The notes under the pieces were generated by a model that saw nothing but the letters and a program-made list of their open reading frames with translations, did no database searches and was not told the origin of the DNA. 64,000 nucleotides of DNA from Gemmatimonadales bacterium (GTDB lineage: Bacteria; Gemmatimonadota; Gemmatimonadetes; Longimicrobiales; Gaopeijiaceae), in the NCBI GenBank assembly GCA_007695225.1, contig REED01000173.1, positions 89,588 through 153,587 of the forward strand. The letters run 5' to 3'. Position 1 is the first letter of the stretch. The number at the start of each line of letters is the position of its first letter. Shown here in pieces: positions 8,787-18,471 of this stretch. The translations under genes were made by a program, and so were the position numbers.

Positions 8787-9344
8787 TTATAGACTCCCGA
8801 TGAACGGGAGGTGCCGAAAATCTTCGGCGTGGTCCAGACCATACCCCACAACGAACTCGTCGGGGCAATCGAAGCCCACCCAGCGGGCTTCCTTTTCCAT
8901 GGTGACCCGCCGCTTATGGAGGAGGGCACAGATCTCCAGGCTGCGGGGACGCTTCTCGTTCAGGATGGGGACCAGGTGTTCCAGGGTCGTCCCACTGTCC
9001 ACGATGTCCTCCAGAAGGAGCAGGTTCCGCCCCTCGAAGGAGGTGTCGGCGCCGTAGAGGAGCTTCACCTTCCCCGACGAGACCGTTCCGGAGCCATAGC
9101 TCGATGCAACCAGGAAATCCACCTGTAGCGGAAGTTGGAGCGTCCGCACCAGATCCGCCATGAATATAAAGGAGCCCTTGAGGAGCCCCAACACCAGGAG
9201 AGATTCCCCTTCCTGATAATGGGTACTGATGGCCGCTCCGATCTCCCCGACACGCCGGCGGATGTTCTCCTCGGAGAACACCACCCTGCGAAGGTTGGAC
9301 ACCCCCACGCTCTTCGCCACTCCCTCAGGTGTCGTCGCCGGCAT
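8787..9344 (-). CDS. hpt: Hypoxanthine-guanine phosphoribosyltransferase
   Basis: The protein is 185 residues from the ATG at 9344. The track shows a much longer ORF (to 10715) because the frame stays open under tilS; the upstream part is a shadow. The PRPP-binding signature is LLLEDIVDSGTTL; LLVLGLLKGSFIFMADLVR and VDFLVASSYG precede it. It salvages hypoxanthine and guanine to IMP and GMP. The start overlaps the tilS end by 20 bp. The tilS-hpt-ftsH order is a widely conserved cluster. Confidence 0.94.
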   Translation of the reverse strand: MPATTPEGVAKSVGVSNLRRVVFSEENIRRRVGEIGAAISTHYQEGESLLVLGLLKGSFIFMADLVRTLQLPLQVDFLVASSYGSGTVSSGKVKLLYGADTSFEGRNLLLLEDIVDSGTTLEHLVPILNEKRPRSLEICALLHKRRVTMEKEARWVGFDCPDEFVVGYGLDHAEDFRHLPFIGSL

Positions 9345-10797
9345 CCCGTACTCCAATCGTCCAGGTACTCGTTCCGGCGTCGGGCTCCAGAGCCGGGGAT
9401 CGCCATCGGCCGGGAATCCAGAGCACCGTTCCCTCCCGATCCACCAGGATGGGGACTTCCTCTCGTTCACCTCGGGGGATCCGAAGTTCCCCAATAAGCC
9501 GCTTGAGCCTCCGTGTTCCGCCGGGCACACGGATCCTATCTCCGGGCCTTCGCCCCCGAAACTCCAGGGGACTCTCTCCCAGGGGAAGGGTGAGGATGGC
9601 GTCCACGCCCGGGGTATTCCGGGTCTCTCTTCGCTCCGGCGGCGTGCCACCAGTCCTCCAGGAGACCTTGTAGGTCCTGCCTCCCAGACGGAGGCTTCCC
9701 TCGTCAGGGGCACTCTCCGGGGAGAGATGGAGGGCCTGGTGGTCCCCTTCTCCACCAGGGTGCCGCGCCCCAGGCTCTTGGGACCCGGAGAGCCCGGGCC
9801 CGGGCTCGAATCCCTTCGCCCCTCGTCGCGCCAGGACCAACCACTGGAAGTCCCTGAAGAGGACGATGCCTCCGGAGAGGTCCACGGACTTACCACTGGT
9901 GCCCCGACCCATGAAGGCCAGCGCCGAAGCGGTGGCCCTTTGGGAGAGTCGGATGCCCAGGGAATCCACCAATCGCCGGAGGATCTCGGCCTGCACTTCC
10001 GGCGGCCGATCCAGGAACCGATCCCGGTGGAGGCGGAGGGTGGCATCCTGCCGGTCCTCCACCACTGCGTCGAGATGGGGCTGAAGGAGGTGGGCCATGG
10101 CCCGACTTCGCTCTGCGGCCAGCTTGGCCCCACGGCGGAGGGAGCGCCATGCTCCGGGATGGATGGTCTCCAGGAGGGGGAGGAGCTGGTGCCGGATCCG
10201 GTTCCGGGCGAAGGCCGGGGAGCGGTTCGATGGGTCCTCCCGGGGGCGCAGCGCGAACGCCTCGGCATACCGCTCCAGCTCCTGGCGCCGGAAGGGCAGG
10301 AGGGGTCGTCCCACTCCGGGCTCCCGCCATTCCGGAATCCCCTGGAGGCCGTCCGGTCCCGTCCCCCGGAGGAACCGGAAGAGGATGGTCTCCACCTCAT
10401 CGTCTGCGTGGTGGGCAGTGAGCACCACCCCACCCCCCACCGCCTTCCGGACGCTCTCCAGGAATCGATAACGGAGCTTGCGGGCCTCGGCCTCCTGGGA
10501 GGGCGGCGTCTCTGCCGCCCCCCGGTGGAGGGAAACACCCCAGGCCCGGCACAGGCCCTCGGCCCATGCGGCGTCGTCGGCACTTCCCTCCCGCATCCCG
10601 TGGTCGAAGTGGGCGGCCCGCAGTTCTCTCGGGCCCAACCCCGATGTGAACCGGAGCAGGTGGAGGAGGACCAGGGAATCCATTCCTCCGGAGAACGCCA
10701 CCACCACGGGAGCATCCTCCGTCCACCATTCCCGACTCTCCAGGTGACGTCGAAGCCGTTGGGGGAGGGCCTCCCGGGTCCGGCGCCCCCTCTTCAC
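9325..10797 (-). CDS. tilS: tRNA(Ile)-lysidine synthetase
   Basis: The 490-residue enzyme adds lysine to C34 of the CAU anticodon of tRNA-Ile2. The PP-loop ATPase motif is VVAFSGGMDSLVLLHLL near residue 35. AAHFDHGMR, TAHHADDEVETILFRFLRGTG and RNRIRHQLLPLL are family blocks, and the C-terminal TilS domain follows (FRGRRPGDRIRVPGG). Its start overlaps the gdpd stop by 4 bp and its end overlaps hpt. Length is in the normal range for two-domain TilS. Confidence 0.94.
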   Translation of the reverse strand: MKRGRRTREALPQRLRRHLESREWWTEDAPVVVAFSGGMDSLVLLHLLRFTSGLGPRELRAAHFDHGMREGSADDAAWAEGLCRAWGVSLHRGAAETPPSQEAEARKLRYRFLESVRKAVGGGVVLTAHHADDEVETILFRFLRGTGPDGLQGIPEWREPGVGRPLLPFRRQELERYAEAFALRPREDPSNRSPAFARNRIRHQLLPLLETIHPGAWRSLRRGAKLAAERSRAMAHLLQPHLDAVVEDRQDATLRLHRDRFLDRPPEVQAEILRRLVDSLGIRLSQRATASALAFMGRGTSGKSVDLSGGIVLFRDFQWLVLARRGAKGFEPGPGLSGSQEPGARHPGGEGDHQALHLSPESAPDEGSLRLGGRTYKVSWRTGGTPPERRETRNTPGVDAILTLPLGESPLEFRGRRPGDRIRVPGGTRRLKRLIGELRIPRGEREEVPILVDREGTVLWIPGRWRSPALEPDAGTSTWTIGVRDAGDDT

Positions 10798-11558
10798 CCG
10801 CTTCCCGGCTCGTCCCGAGGCTTGAAGGACCCCAGGGCGGGGGGAAGGGGACGCCCGGATTCCCGGTGCAGCACACGGGCCAGGAGATCGGGACGATCGG
10901 TCTGGATGGCGTCGGCCCCCCAGTCCAGGAGGGTCTTCATCCCCTGGGGATCATCCACGGTCCAGACGTGGACCGGCAGGTTCCGTCGGTGCGCCTCGCG
11001 GATGAAGCGGGGGGTGGTCACCTGCCGCCCCTCCCAGACCCAGGGAACCTGCAGGGCGTCGGTGCGGGGACAGTAGGGTCCCCCTCCGGGAAGGCGGTGG
11101 AGGAGGTAGAAGAGCTGGATCTGCCTTCGGGAGGCGGAAACCGGCCCCGGATACCCCAGGCGGTCCCCTCGCCCCCTCTCATGCTCCGAGGCGAAGAGGA
11201 CGCGGTGCTCGGCCCCGTGGGCCAGGATGAGCTCAAGGAGCGGGCGGGCCGCCGCAGGAGCTTTGGCGTCCACGTTCATCCGGGTATGGGGGAGGGCTTC
11301 CAGGACCTCGGCGAAGCGGGGGAGCCGGACACCCTTTCCCCGAAACGAGGGGTGACCCTCCAGGTCCAGGAACCGGTAGCCGGCGTCAAGCCGGGAGAGT
11401 TCGGTCCAGGTCATCTCCGCCACCGCTCCCGAACCGTCGGTGGTGCGGTCCACGGTGGGGTCGTGGATGACCACCAGCTCCCCATCCCTGGAGAGGTGCA
11501 CGTCCATCTCCAGCACATCGGCCCCCCAGTCCTCCACCGCCGAACGAAACGCGGCCAT
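10794..11558 (-). CDS. Glycerophosphodiester phosphodiesterase (5' end not defined by a normal start codon)
   Basis: The first ATG (11558) gives 254 residues with EMDVHLSRDGELVVIHDPTVDRTTDGSG, the GDPD metal-binding block, plus VDDPQGMKTLLDWGADAIQTDRPD at the end. The same frame reads upstream through APLLFAHRGGAALAPENT, which holds the catalytic HRGG (His codon at 11594..11592), so the real protein must start upstream. No in-frame ATG, GTG or TTG occurs between the motif and the end of the preceding gene; a CTG at 11621 is one candidate. The enzyme hydrolyses deacylated phospholipid head groups to glycerol-3-phosphate. No signal peptide is seen, so it is probably cytosolic. Confidence 0.88.
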   Translation of the reverse strand: MAAFRSAVEDWGADVLEMDVHLSRDGELVVIHDPTVDRTTDGSGAVAEMTWTELSRLDAGYRFLDLEGHPSFRGKGVRLPRFAEVLEALPHTRMNVDAKAPAAARPLLELILAHGAEHRVLFASEHERGRGDRLGYPGPVSASRRQIQLFYLLHRLPGGGPYCPRTDALQVPWVWEGRQVTTPRFIREAHRRNLPVHVWTVDDPQGMKTLLDWGADAIQTDRPDLLARVLHRESGRPLPPALGSFKPRDEPGSG

Positions 11559-11659
11559 GGTGTTCTCCGGAGCCAGCGCCGCCCCGCCACGGTGGGCGAA
11601 TAGGAGGGGAGCGCCGGCCAGGTACGGGTGCCCTGGACGCGTATGGAGGGGGCGGGGGG

Positions 11660-12169
11660 TCAGCGGTCCTCCAGCGGCCCCGCGTCTTCGGGCTCGATGC
11701 CATGGTAGGTCATCAGGACCCGGTCCAGGAGCCCATCGGTCATCCGGAGCTCCAGGGCGGCCCGGTCTCCCTCCTCTCCGACACCGCCGGCGGCGGTCTC
11801 ACGGAGGGAGAGAACCCGCCCGGCAAGGAACTCCAGGAAATCCTCCACCACCTCGGGACGGGGCGATGGTCCCACCGGAGAATCGGGAAGCACCTCATCA
11901 AGGAGGAGTCCCCGGACGAATGCCAGGACCCCTGGAAAGGTGAGTTCGGGGATTCCCCCTCCCTCCATCCGCTCCTCCTCGGTGACGTTCTCCCATTCCA
12001 GATCGTTCCAGTAGAGGTCCTGGGCTTCCTCCAGAAGGTACGCCCGCCGATGCGGTTGCAGGGGATCGTTGGTGTCCGAAGTCGGGGTCCGCAGCGTCCG
12101 CCCAACGACGTCTCGGAGGCGGTCCCGACGTTGGGCGATGAGTTGCTTCGGAGAAGGGGCGTTATTCAT
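11660..12169 (-). CDS. Hypothetical protein, acidic, 169 residues
   Basis: The tracked ORF starts at 12397, inside the tRNA gene, so I use the ATG at 12169 (MNNAPSPKQLIAQRRDRLRD), which lies after the tRNA terminator. The product is soluble and helical-looking, with WNDLEWENVTEEERMEGGGIPELTFPGVLAFVRGLLLDEVLP as its most distinctive block and no membrane segment or catalytic motif that I recognise. It precedes gdpd. Codon pattern and the absence of a better frame support it as real; function is unknown. Confidence 0.72.
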   Translation of the reverse strand: MNNAPSPKQLIAQRRDRLRDVVGRTLRTPTSDTNDPLQPHRRAYLLEEAQDLYWNDLEWENVTEEERMEGGGIPELTFPGVLAFVRGLLLDEVLPDSPVGPSPRPEVVEDFLEFLAGRVLSLRETAAGGVGEEGDRAALELRMTDGLLDRVLMTYHGIEPEDAGPLEDR

Positions 12170-12304
12170 TGTCCCACGGGAAGTGCGGAGAGGGATGGAG
12201 TCGGAAGTGGGAGGAAGATACGGCGGAGGCCGCCTGCCGGCACCCCCCGGTGCCTCGCCCCCTGACCCGGATGGCGGCCCGGCCCGGTGACCCGGTCGTG
12301 AAAA

Positions 12305-12328
12305 CGGCCCCTCCCGAAGGAGGGGCCG
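12305..12328 (-). terminator. Intrinsic terminator after tRNA-Met
   Basis: CGGCCCCTCC-CGAA-GGAGGGGCCG is a perfect 10-bp stem with a CGAA tetraloop, followed on the minus strand by TTTT. It lies about 40 bp past the tRNA 3' end and would end the eno-ftsB-tRNA transcript. Confidence 0.85.
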
Positions 12329-12367
12329 CCGCTCTCGGTGCACTGCGTTTCGGGACCTTCCGTGCAG

Positions 12368-12441
12368 TGCCGGAGGAGGGACTCGAACCCCCGACACGCG
12401 GATTATGATTCCGCTGCTCTAACCAGCTGAGCTACTCCGGC
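12368..12441 (-). tRNA. tRNA-Met (CAU anticodon, probably elongator)
   Basis: The 74-nt sequence folds as a full cloverleaf: acceptor GCCGGAG/CTCCGGC with discriminator A, D-arm AGCTCAGCTGGTTAGAGC, anticodon stem GCGGA/TCCGC around loop ATCATAA (anticodon CAU), and TGTCGGGGGTTCGAGTCCCT for the variable loop and T-arm. CCA is not encoded. The base-paired acceptor end argues against initiator tRNA. A TilS-modified tRNA-Ile2 also has CAU and cannot be strictly excluded, but the body resembles elongator tRNA-Met. Confidence 0.93.
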
Positions 12442-12584
12442 CAAGACGAAAACGCTACCCGCGGACCCGCCCGGTGTCAACCCCATTCAGAGCGGCGGAA
12501 CAGGCGCTCCCACCGGCCTCGGGAGCCCATCCGAAGCGCCGGCCACCGAAGGCGCTCTCAGAGAGGGTATACGCCGTCTCAACG

Positions 12585-12878
12585 TCAACGAGGAAGGGGC
12601 TCTTCCTCCGGCTCAGCAAAGCGGTAGAGGACCTCGCCGTCCCGTATCATCCCGAATCGCTCCCGGGCCAGAGCCTCCAGCGTCCGGGGATCCTCCTCCA
12701 GCGCCTCCACCCGGTTCCGAAGGGAATCCGTCTGGACCCGGAGGGCCTCCAGTTCGGCGTCGGCCACCTGGGCCCGCTGGTGGATTTCCCGCACATCCAG
12801 GAGGGTATACTCCCCACCGAACAGTGCATAGTACGCCGCCAGCCCGACGAGGGCGGGAAAGACGAGCTTTCGAAGCAT
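12585..12878 (-). CDS. FtsB/DivIC-type septum formation initiator
   Basis: The small bitopic protein (97 residues) has an N-terminal membrane helix at about residues 4-20 (KLVFPALVGLAAYYALFGG), then a coiled coil (VREIHQRAQVADAELEALRVQTDSLRNRVEALEED) and a short C-terminal block ending LARERFGMIRDGEVLYRF, typical of FtsB/DivIC. Such proteins join FtsL and FtsQ in the divisome. It follows eno, the same neighbour as in many bacteria (eno-ftsB). A GAGG element precedes the ATG. Confidence 0.88.
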   Translation of the reverse strand: MLRKLVFPALVGLAAYYALFGGEYTLLDVREIHQRAQVADAELEALRVQTDSLRNRVEALEEDPRTLEALARERFGMIRDGEVLYRFAEPEEEPLPR

Positions 12879-12925
12879 GCGGAACCTCGTCCGATGGGTC
12901 GGCCCGTGAAAGGCGCGCCTCGGGG

Positions 12926-14218
<1,293 letters not shown>

Positions 14219-15034
14219 TCAGTCCTCAGGTCGATGCTCCAGGAACTCCCCTCCTCCGGGGTCCCCTGTTCCTGCTGGATCCTCCTTCCCTTCCTCCTCC
14301 TCCGGGGGGCGTGTCGCCTCCGCCGGTTCCTCCATGAGGGCCGCAACCCGGGCCCTTCCCTCCCGCAACAGTCCATCTCGTTCCGACATGCTCAAGCCGG
14401 ACACCGGGATGGGCTCGCCGACCCGGATGCGGATCGTGCCGGAACGGATCTGGAACGAGCCCTTCGGCATGACGGCGTGGCTCCCTGAGATCCCCAGTGG
14501 AACCACCGGGACGCCGGTCTGGATGGCCAGTACAAAGGCCCCCTTCTTGAATTCCTGCAGGCGTCCGTCCGGGGATCGTGTCCCCTCGGGAAAGAAGATG
14601 ACCGCCAGGCGCCGATCCCGGATCTCCGTTCCCGCCTCCTCGATGGAAGCCACCGCCTGACTCCGGTCAGATCGGTTCACCGCGATGTGGCCGCAACTCC
14701 GCCATGCCTTCCCGAATATGGGGATCCTGGCCAGTTCCTGCTTGGCCACGAAGCGATACCGAGCTGGAAGATAGGCGGCCAGGGCGAAGACGTCGAACCA
14801 GCTCTGGTGATTGGCCACCACGACGGTGGGGCGGCTCCAGTCCACGGACTCCATTCCATCCATCTCGACCCGGACCCCGGCCAGGAAGAGCAGGACCCGG
14901 GACCAGAACCGGGGGAAGACCTCGCAACAGGTTCGGGTCCCGGGAAGTCGGAGAAGGGCGGAGAGGACGATCCACCCCCCCAGGACCGCGGTGAGGGGTA
15001 TTCCCACGATGACGACGATGGCGCTCCGGATCAT
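14219..15034 (-). CDS. plsC: 1-acyl-sn-glycerol-3-phosphate acyltransferase
   Basis: The protein is 271 residues from ATG 15034, whose ATGA overlaps the thiL stop; the longer tracked ORF is the open frame under thiL. An N-terminal membrane helix (VVIVGIPLTAVLGGWIVLSALL) is followed by the HX4D catalytic motif ANHQSWFDVF and the glycerophosphate-binding motif FFPEGTRSPDG. It makes phosphatidic acid from lysophosphatidic acid. The C-terminal 45 residues are Glu/Pro/Gly-rich and probably disordered. Confidence 0.93.
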   Translation of the reverse strand: MIRSAIVVIVGIPLTAVLGGWIVLSALLRLPGTRTCCEVFPRFWSRVLLFLAGVRVEMDGMESVDWSRPTVVVANHQSWFDVFALAAYLPARYRFVAKQELARIPIFGKAWRSCGHIAVNRSDRSQAVASIEEAGTEIRDRRLAVIFFPEGTRSPDGRLQEFKKGAFVLAIQTGVPVVPLGISGSHAVMPKGSFQIRSGTIRIRVGEPIPVSGLSMSERDGLLREGRARVAALMEEPAEATRPPEEEEGKEDPAGTGDPGGGEFLEHRPED

Positions 15035-16047
15035 CCCTCTCCCCCTGACTCCCAGGGCATCCCCCGAAAGTGGTCCCACCCGCCCCGCTCCACCCGCATG
15101 GGCTCTTCGTTGTCCCCGTGGAGGATCCACACACCCTCGCCTGCCATCACCTCCCCCACGCGGGTCAGGGAAAGATCGAAGGATCGGCGGAATTCCTCCA
15201 CCCATGGCTCCATCTCCCCCTGCGGCGCGGCCAGGAGAAGCTCATAGTCCTCGCCGCCATGGAGTGCGCATTCCAGGGCCCCACTCCCGTCTCCGTCTGC
15301 CTTCCCCTCCCGGAACCGGGGGTGTACCGGGAGCGTCCCCCCCCGAAGAAGGACCCCGACCCCGGAGGCGGCCGCAAGATGGGCGGCATCCCCAGCCAGC
15401 CCGTCGGAGAGGTCCAGCCCGGCGGAGAGGGCGCAGCGCTCCCGGAGCCATCGCGCTTCCGGAATGCGGGCCCGGGGCCGGGCGAACCGCTCCCGGAACT
15501 CCGGGTGAGGCACACCATCGGAGGTCCACGCGGCCACCGCCGCTGCCGCCCCCCCCAGGGTCCCTGTGACCCAGAGCGCATCACCGGGCCGGGCGCCGGC
15601 CCGGAGCAGGGGCGATTCGACCCGTCCCACCACCACCGCATCCAGGATCACGGGCCCCGGCGAACGGGTGAGATCGCCACCCAGGAGAGGGATCCCCATC
15701 TCGTCGATGCGCTCCCGGACGCCCGCCATGAAGGGCTCCGGGCCCGGTCCCGCCTCTGGAACCGCCAGGGATACGAGGACACCGATGGGCTCGGCAGCCA
15801 TGGCGGCCAGATCAGAGAGGGCGGCCACCACCGCCCGTCCGCCCGCCTCCTCCGGTGAGATCCAGTCCAGCCGGAAATGGACCCCCTCCACGGTGAGGTC
15901 GGTGGAGAGGACCACTCCGTCGGACAGCACCGCCGCATCGTCGCCGGGGCCCACCCTCGAACCTGGTTGGGGAGGGAGATCCCGGAGGATGTTCCGGATC
16001 CGGTCGAACTCGCCTCCCGGGCCCAGGGCCGGACCCGCCCCCCTCAC
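15031..16047 (-). CDS. thiL: Thiamine-monophosphate kinase
   Basis: The 338-residue AIR-synthase-fold kinase phosphorylates thiamine monophosphate to the active diphosphate. The family order is visible: GPGDDAAVL near residue 33, STDLTVEGVHFRLDW, ALSDLAAMAAEP, GGDLTRSPGPVILDAVVVG, WVTGTLGGAAAA, DLSDGLAGDAAHLAAASGVG and HGGEDYELLLAAP. It overlaps nnr upstream and plsC downstream by 4 bp each. No TPP riboswitch was seen in front of the run. Confidence 0.95.
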   Translation of the reverse strand: MRGAGPALGPGGEFDRIRNILRDLPPQPGSRVGPGDDAAVLSDGVVLSTDLTVEGVHFRLDWISPEEAGGRAVVAALSDLAAMAAEPIGVLVSLAVPEAGPGPEPFMAGVRERIDEMGIPLLGGDLTRSPGPVILDAVVVGRVESPLLRAGARPGDALWVTGTLGGAAAAVAAWTSDGVPHPEFRERFARPRARIPEARWLRERCALSAGLDLSDGLAGDAAHLAAASGVGVLLRGGTLPVHPRFREGKADGDGSGALECALHGGEDYELLLAAPQGEMEPWVEEFRRSFDLSLTRVGEVMAGEGVWILHGDNEEPMRVERGGWDHFRGMPWESGGEG

Positions 16048-17615
16048 CTGGGCGGCCCCAGGTCCAGGAGAACGAATGGGAAGTCCAACTCCGTAGATCC
16101 CTCGCCCCGCTCCTCCAGCGCCATGGGGAGCGCGTCCACCACGTCGGAGGGAAGGAGGGCTTCTCCCCCGCAGGTCGCCATGGCCGCCGCCCGACCGGTG
16201 AGGTGCAGGGCCACAGTCGCCGCATCCGGGGCCCGGAGTCCCCGAGCCAGAAAGGCTCCTGCCACTCCGGTGAGTACATCTCCCATTCCCGCTCGGGCCA
16301 GATCCGAGGTACTGGTGGGGCTCACCCGGAGGGGGCCCCCTCCGGAGATCGCCACCACCGAGGGGGAGCCCTTGAGGAGGCAGGCCGCTTCCCAGCGCCC
16401 CGCAGCGGCACGGGCAGCGCTCCCGGGGTCGGAGATGGCTTGTCCCGCCTCCCCCTCCACGATCCGGGCCAGCTCCCCGGGGTGTGGGGTGAGGAGGCGC
16501 CGATCCGGGGCGCTGGCCCCGGGAAAGGCGGCAAGGCGCCCCTCCCCCAGGAGGGTCAGGGCATCGGCATCCAGGAGAAGTGCGGGAGGCGCCATCTCCT
16601 CCAGAATCCGATTCAGGCGTCGAGCGGCCGATGCATCCGTCCCCATCCCCGGTCCGGCGGTCAGGGCATCCGATGACTCTGCGGCCAACCGAACGGCCTC
16701 GGCGTCATCCATGTCCACGAAGACGGCCTCCGGAACTGCCATCTGGAGAATGGCCCGGTTTTCCGCCGAGGACGCCACCCGGACGAACCCCACGCCCGCA
16801 CGGAGCGCGGCTCGGGCGGAGAGGACCGCGGCCCCGGCCATTCCCGGGCGACCCGCCAGGAGAAGAAGACGTCCTTCGGCGTTCTTGTGCGTCCGGAAGG
16901 CCCGCCGAGGCCGGAGTTCATCCACCCATCCGGGGGTGATGAGCCGCGCTCCAGCTGCATCTTCGGACCAGGGGGGGAACCCGATCTCCACCGCTACCAG
17001 GCGTCCGGACCGCTCCCGCCCCGGGTGGAGGAGGCTTCCCAGCTTGGGGGCCCCGAAAGCCACGGTCACCTGGGCCGAGACCGCCTCCCCCCGGCAGGCG
17101 CCGCTTCCAGCCTCGACGCCGGAGGGGATGTCCAGGGCCAGGACCGGGCGACCGGATCGGTTCACCGCCTGGATCACCCGGTCAAAGGGCGCTCGGGCCG
17201 CTCCCCTGATCCCCGTCCCCAGGAGCCCATCCACCAGGACATCTCCCCAGGCCAGAACGGCGTCAAGTCGGCTCGCGTCGTCGGGAAGGGCTTCCGGGGA
17301 GGGGCCGTGACCATGGAGGAGGGTCTGGGAGCCGGAACGCCCCACACCCACCAGGCGAACTTCCCGACCAGCGGCCCGGAGAGTCCGCGCAAGGACCACT
17401 CCGTCGCCGCCATTGTTCCCCCCACCGGCCAGCACCACGACCCGTCCTCGGGGAAAGAGCCGATGTAGAACGAGGGCCGCGCTCCGTCCGGCGTTTTCCA
17501 TGAGGACCGGCCCCGGCACCTGCATCGTCTGGATGGCATGCTCGTCGAAGGCGGTTGCTTCGGAGCCGGTTGGGACGGGAACGAACACCCGACCGAAGAG
17601 GGGGAGGCGATCCAT
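16044..17615 (-). CDS. nnr: Bifunctional NAD(P)H-hydrate epimerase / ADP-dependent dehydratase
   Basis: The 523-residue metabolite-repair enzyme restores NAD(P)H damaged by hydration. The N-terminal YjeF domain has QTMQVPGPVLMENAGRSAA and VLAGGGNNGGDGVVLAR. The C-terminal kinase-like domain has KNAEGRLLLLAGRPGMAGAA, TAGPGMG, LTPHPGELARI and ARAGMGDVLTGVAGAFLARG. I chose ATG 17615 because the family core begins about 15 residues later; the ORF stays open to a GTG at 17720. It overlaps thiL by 4 bp. Confidence 0.93.
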   Translation of the reverse strand: MDRLPLFGRVFVPVPTGSEATAFDEHAIQTMQVPGPVLMENAGRSAALVLHRLFPRGRVVVLAGGGNNGGDGVVLARTLRAAGREVRLVGVGRSGSQTLLHGHGPSPEALPDDASRLDAVLAWGDVLVDGLLGTGIRGAARAPFDRVIQAVNRSGRPVLALDIPSGVEAGSGACRGEAVSAQVTVAFGAPKLGSLLHPGRERSGRLVAVEIGFPPWSEDAAGARLITPGWVDELRPRRAFRTHKNAEGRLLLLAGRPGMAGAAVLSARAALRAGVGFVRVASSAENRAILQMAVPEAVFVDMDDAEAVRLAAESSDALTAGPGMGTDASAARRLNRILEEMAPPALLLDADALTLLGEGRLAAFPGASAPDRRLLTPHPGELARIVEGEAGQAISDPGSAARAAAGRWEAACLLKGSPSVVAISGGGPLRVSPTSTSDLARAGMGDVLTGVAGAFLARGLRAPDAATVALHLTGRAAAMATCGGEALLPSDVVDALPMALEERGEGSTELDFPFVLLDLGPPR

Positions 17616-17753
17616 ATCGAAGCTCACCCCGCGGGACTCAGGAGAGAGAGCTTGATGCATGGGGGGAAGCGCCACGGAGGAAGGAGCGCCTTCGCGAGAG
17701 GGCCTGGAAGCAGAGAGCACGGACGAGGGGACCGGGCATCCCCGTCGCCGGGA

Positions 17754-17951
17754 TCACTTGTAGCTCTGTCCGATGGCGCGGCCGAAGGTGATCTCTCCGT
17801 TGTCGATGCGGATGTTGAACCCGCAGTCGGGATTCGAGCAGACCCACGCCTTGTACTGGATGGGCGCACCCTCCCGACCGTAGTCGGAGAGGGGGATCAG
17901 CAGCCCGGCATCGCACTTCTGACAACGGGGGAAACGAGTTTGTTCCTCCAT
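17754..17951 (-). CDS. Small zinc-ribbon protein, 65 residues
   Basis: The start is ATG 17951, chosen because GGGAGGGG lies just upstream; the tracked start at 17987 lacks this. Two cysteine pairs, CQKC near the N-terminus and CSNPDC in the middle, look like a four-Cys zinc ribbon, and the block YKAWVCSNPDCGFNIRIDNGEI resembles small conserved zinc-ribbon proteins. No enzyme motif is present. It lies between a Minf_1886-family gene and nnr. A nucleic-acid or protein-binding role is a guess. Confidence 0.82.
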   Translation of the reverse strand: MEEQTRFPRCQKCDAGLLIPLSDYGREGAPIQYKAWVCSNPDCGFNIRIDNGEITFGRAIGQSYK

Positions 17952-18014
17952 GATCAACCCCTCCCGGCAACGAGAATCCCCACCCACGACCCGACACCTG
18001 TCGGCGAGACGTTT

Positions 18015-18398
18015 CTATTCATCCCCGGCGGTCCAGGGATAGTTCCGCTCGAAGGCCTCCTCGAAGTCGAAGAGCCGCCGGAAGTCCTCCAGGCGGTCCG
18101 AGTCATCCTTCACCAGGACCCCCGCCTCCACCAGTGCGAAGACGATCTCGCCCAGGTCGTCCGTGGAATGAACCCCCCAGTGTTCCAGCACCGTGCGGGC
18201 CAAGGGACCGAATTGGTGCATGGCCAGATCCCGCACACCCACTGCCAACTCCACCCCGGTGATGTGGCGAGGCTGATCCATGGACTTGAGGACGTGGTGC
18301 AGCGCGGACAACAGGAACAGGTACGCCTTCCCGTGGAAGCGGGGATTCCGCTCCCTCAGGCGATCCATGATCTCGTCGGCAAACTGCACGTGGGTCAT
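18015..18398 (-). CDS. Conserved hypothetical protein, Minf_1886 family
   Basis: The 127-residue soluble protein has HGKAYLFLLSALHHVLK, HITGVELAVGVRDLAMHQFGPLARTVLEHWGV and DLGEIVFALVEAGVLVKDDSDRLEDF, the pattern I recall for the Minf_1886 family, of unknown function. Length is typical. It sits between glyA and the small zinc-ribbon gene, in a run of conserved housekeeping genes. Family recognition is from memory and should be checked with a profile search. Confidence 0.85.
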   Translation of the reverse strand: MTHVQFADEIMDRLRERNPRFHGKAYLFLLSALHHVLKSMDQPRHITGVELAVGVRDLAMHQFGPLARTVLEHWGVHSTDDLGEIVFALVEAGVLVKDDSDRLEDFRRLFDFEEAFERNYPWTAGDE

Positions 18399-18471
18399 GA
18401 GGTGGAATCTGATATGAGGGGGAGGGGGAACGCCAGTCCGGGACGACCCCTTCCTGGAAGCAACGGGATGA

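Noticed and set aside
9345-10715. N-terminal extension of hpt in the ORF track
   Set aside because: This part runs under tilS in another frame; the phosphoribosyltransferase begins at 9344.
12170-12397. N-terminal extension of the hypothetical gene into the tRNA
   Set aside because: A tRNA and its terminator occupy the region; the ATG at 12169 gives a sensible protein.
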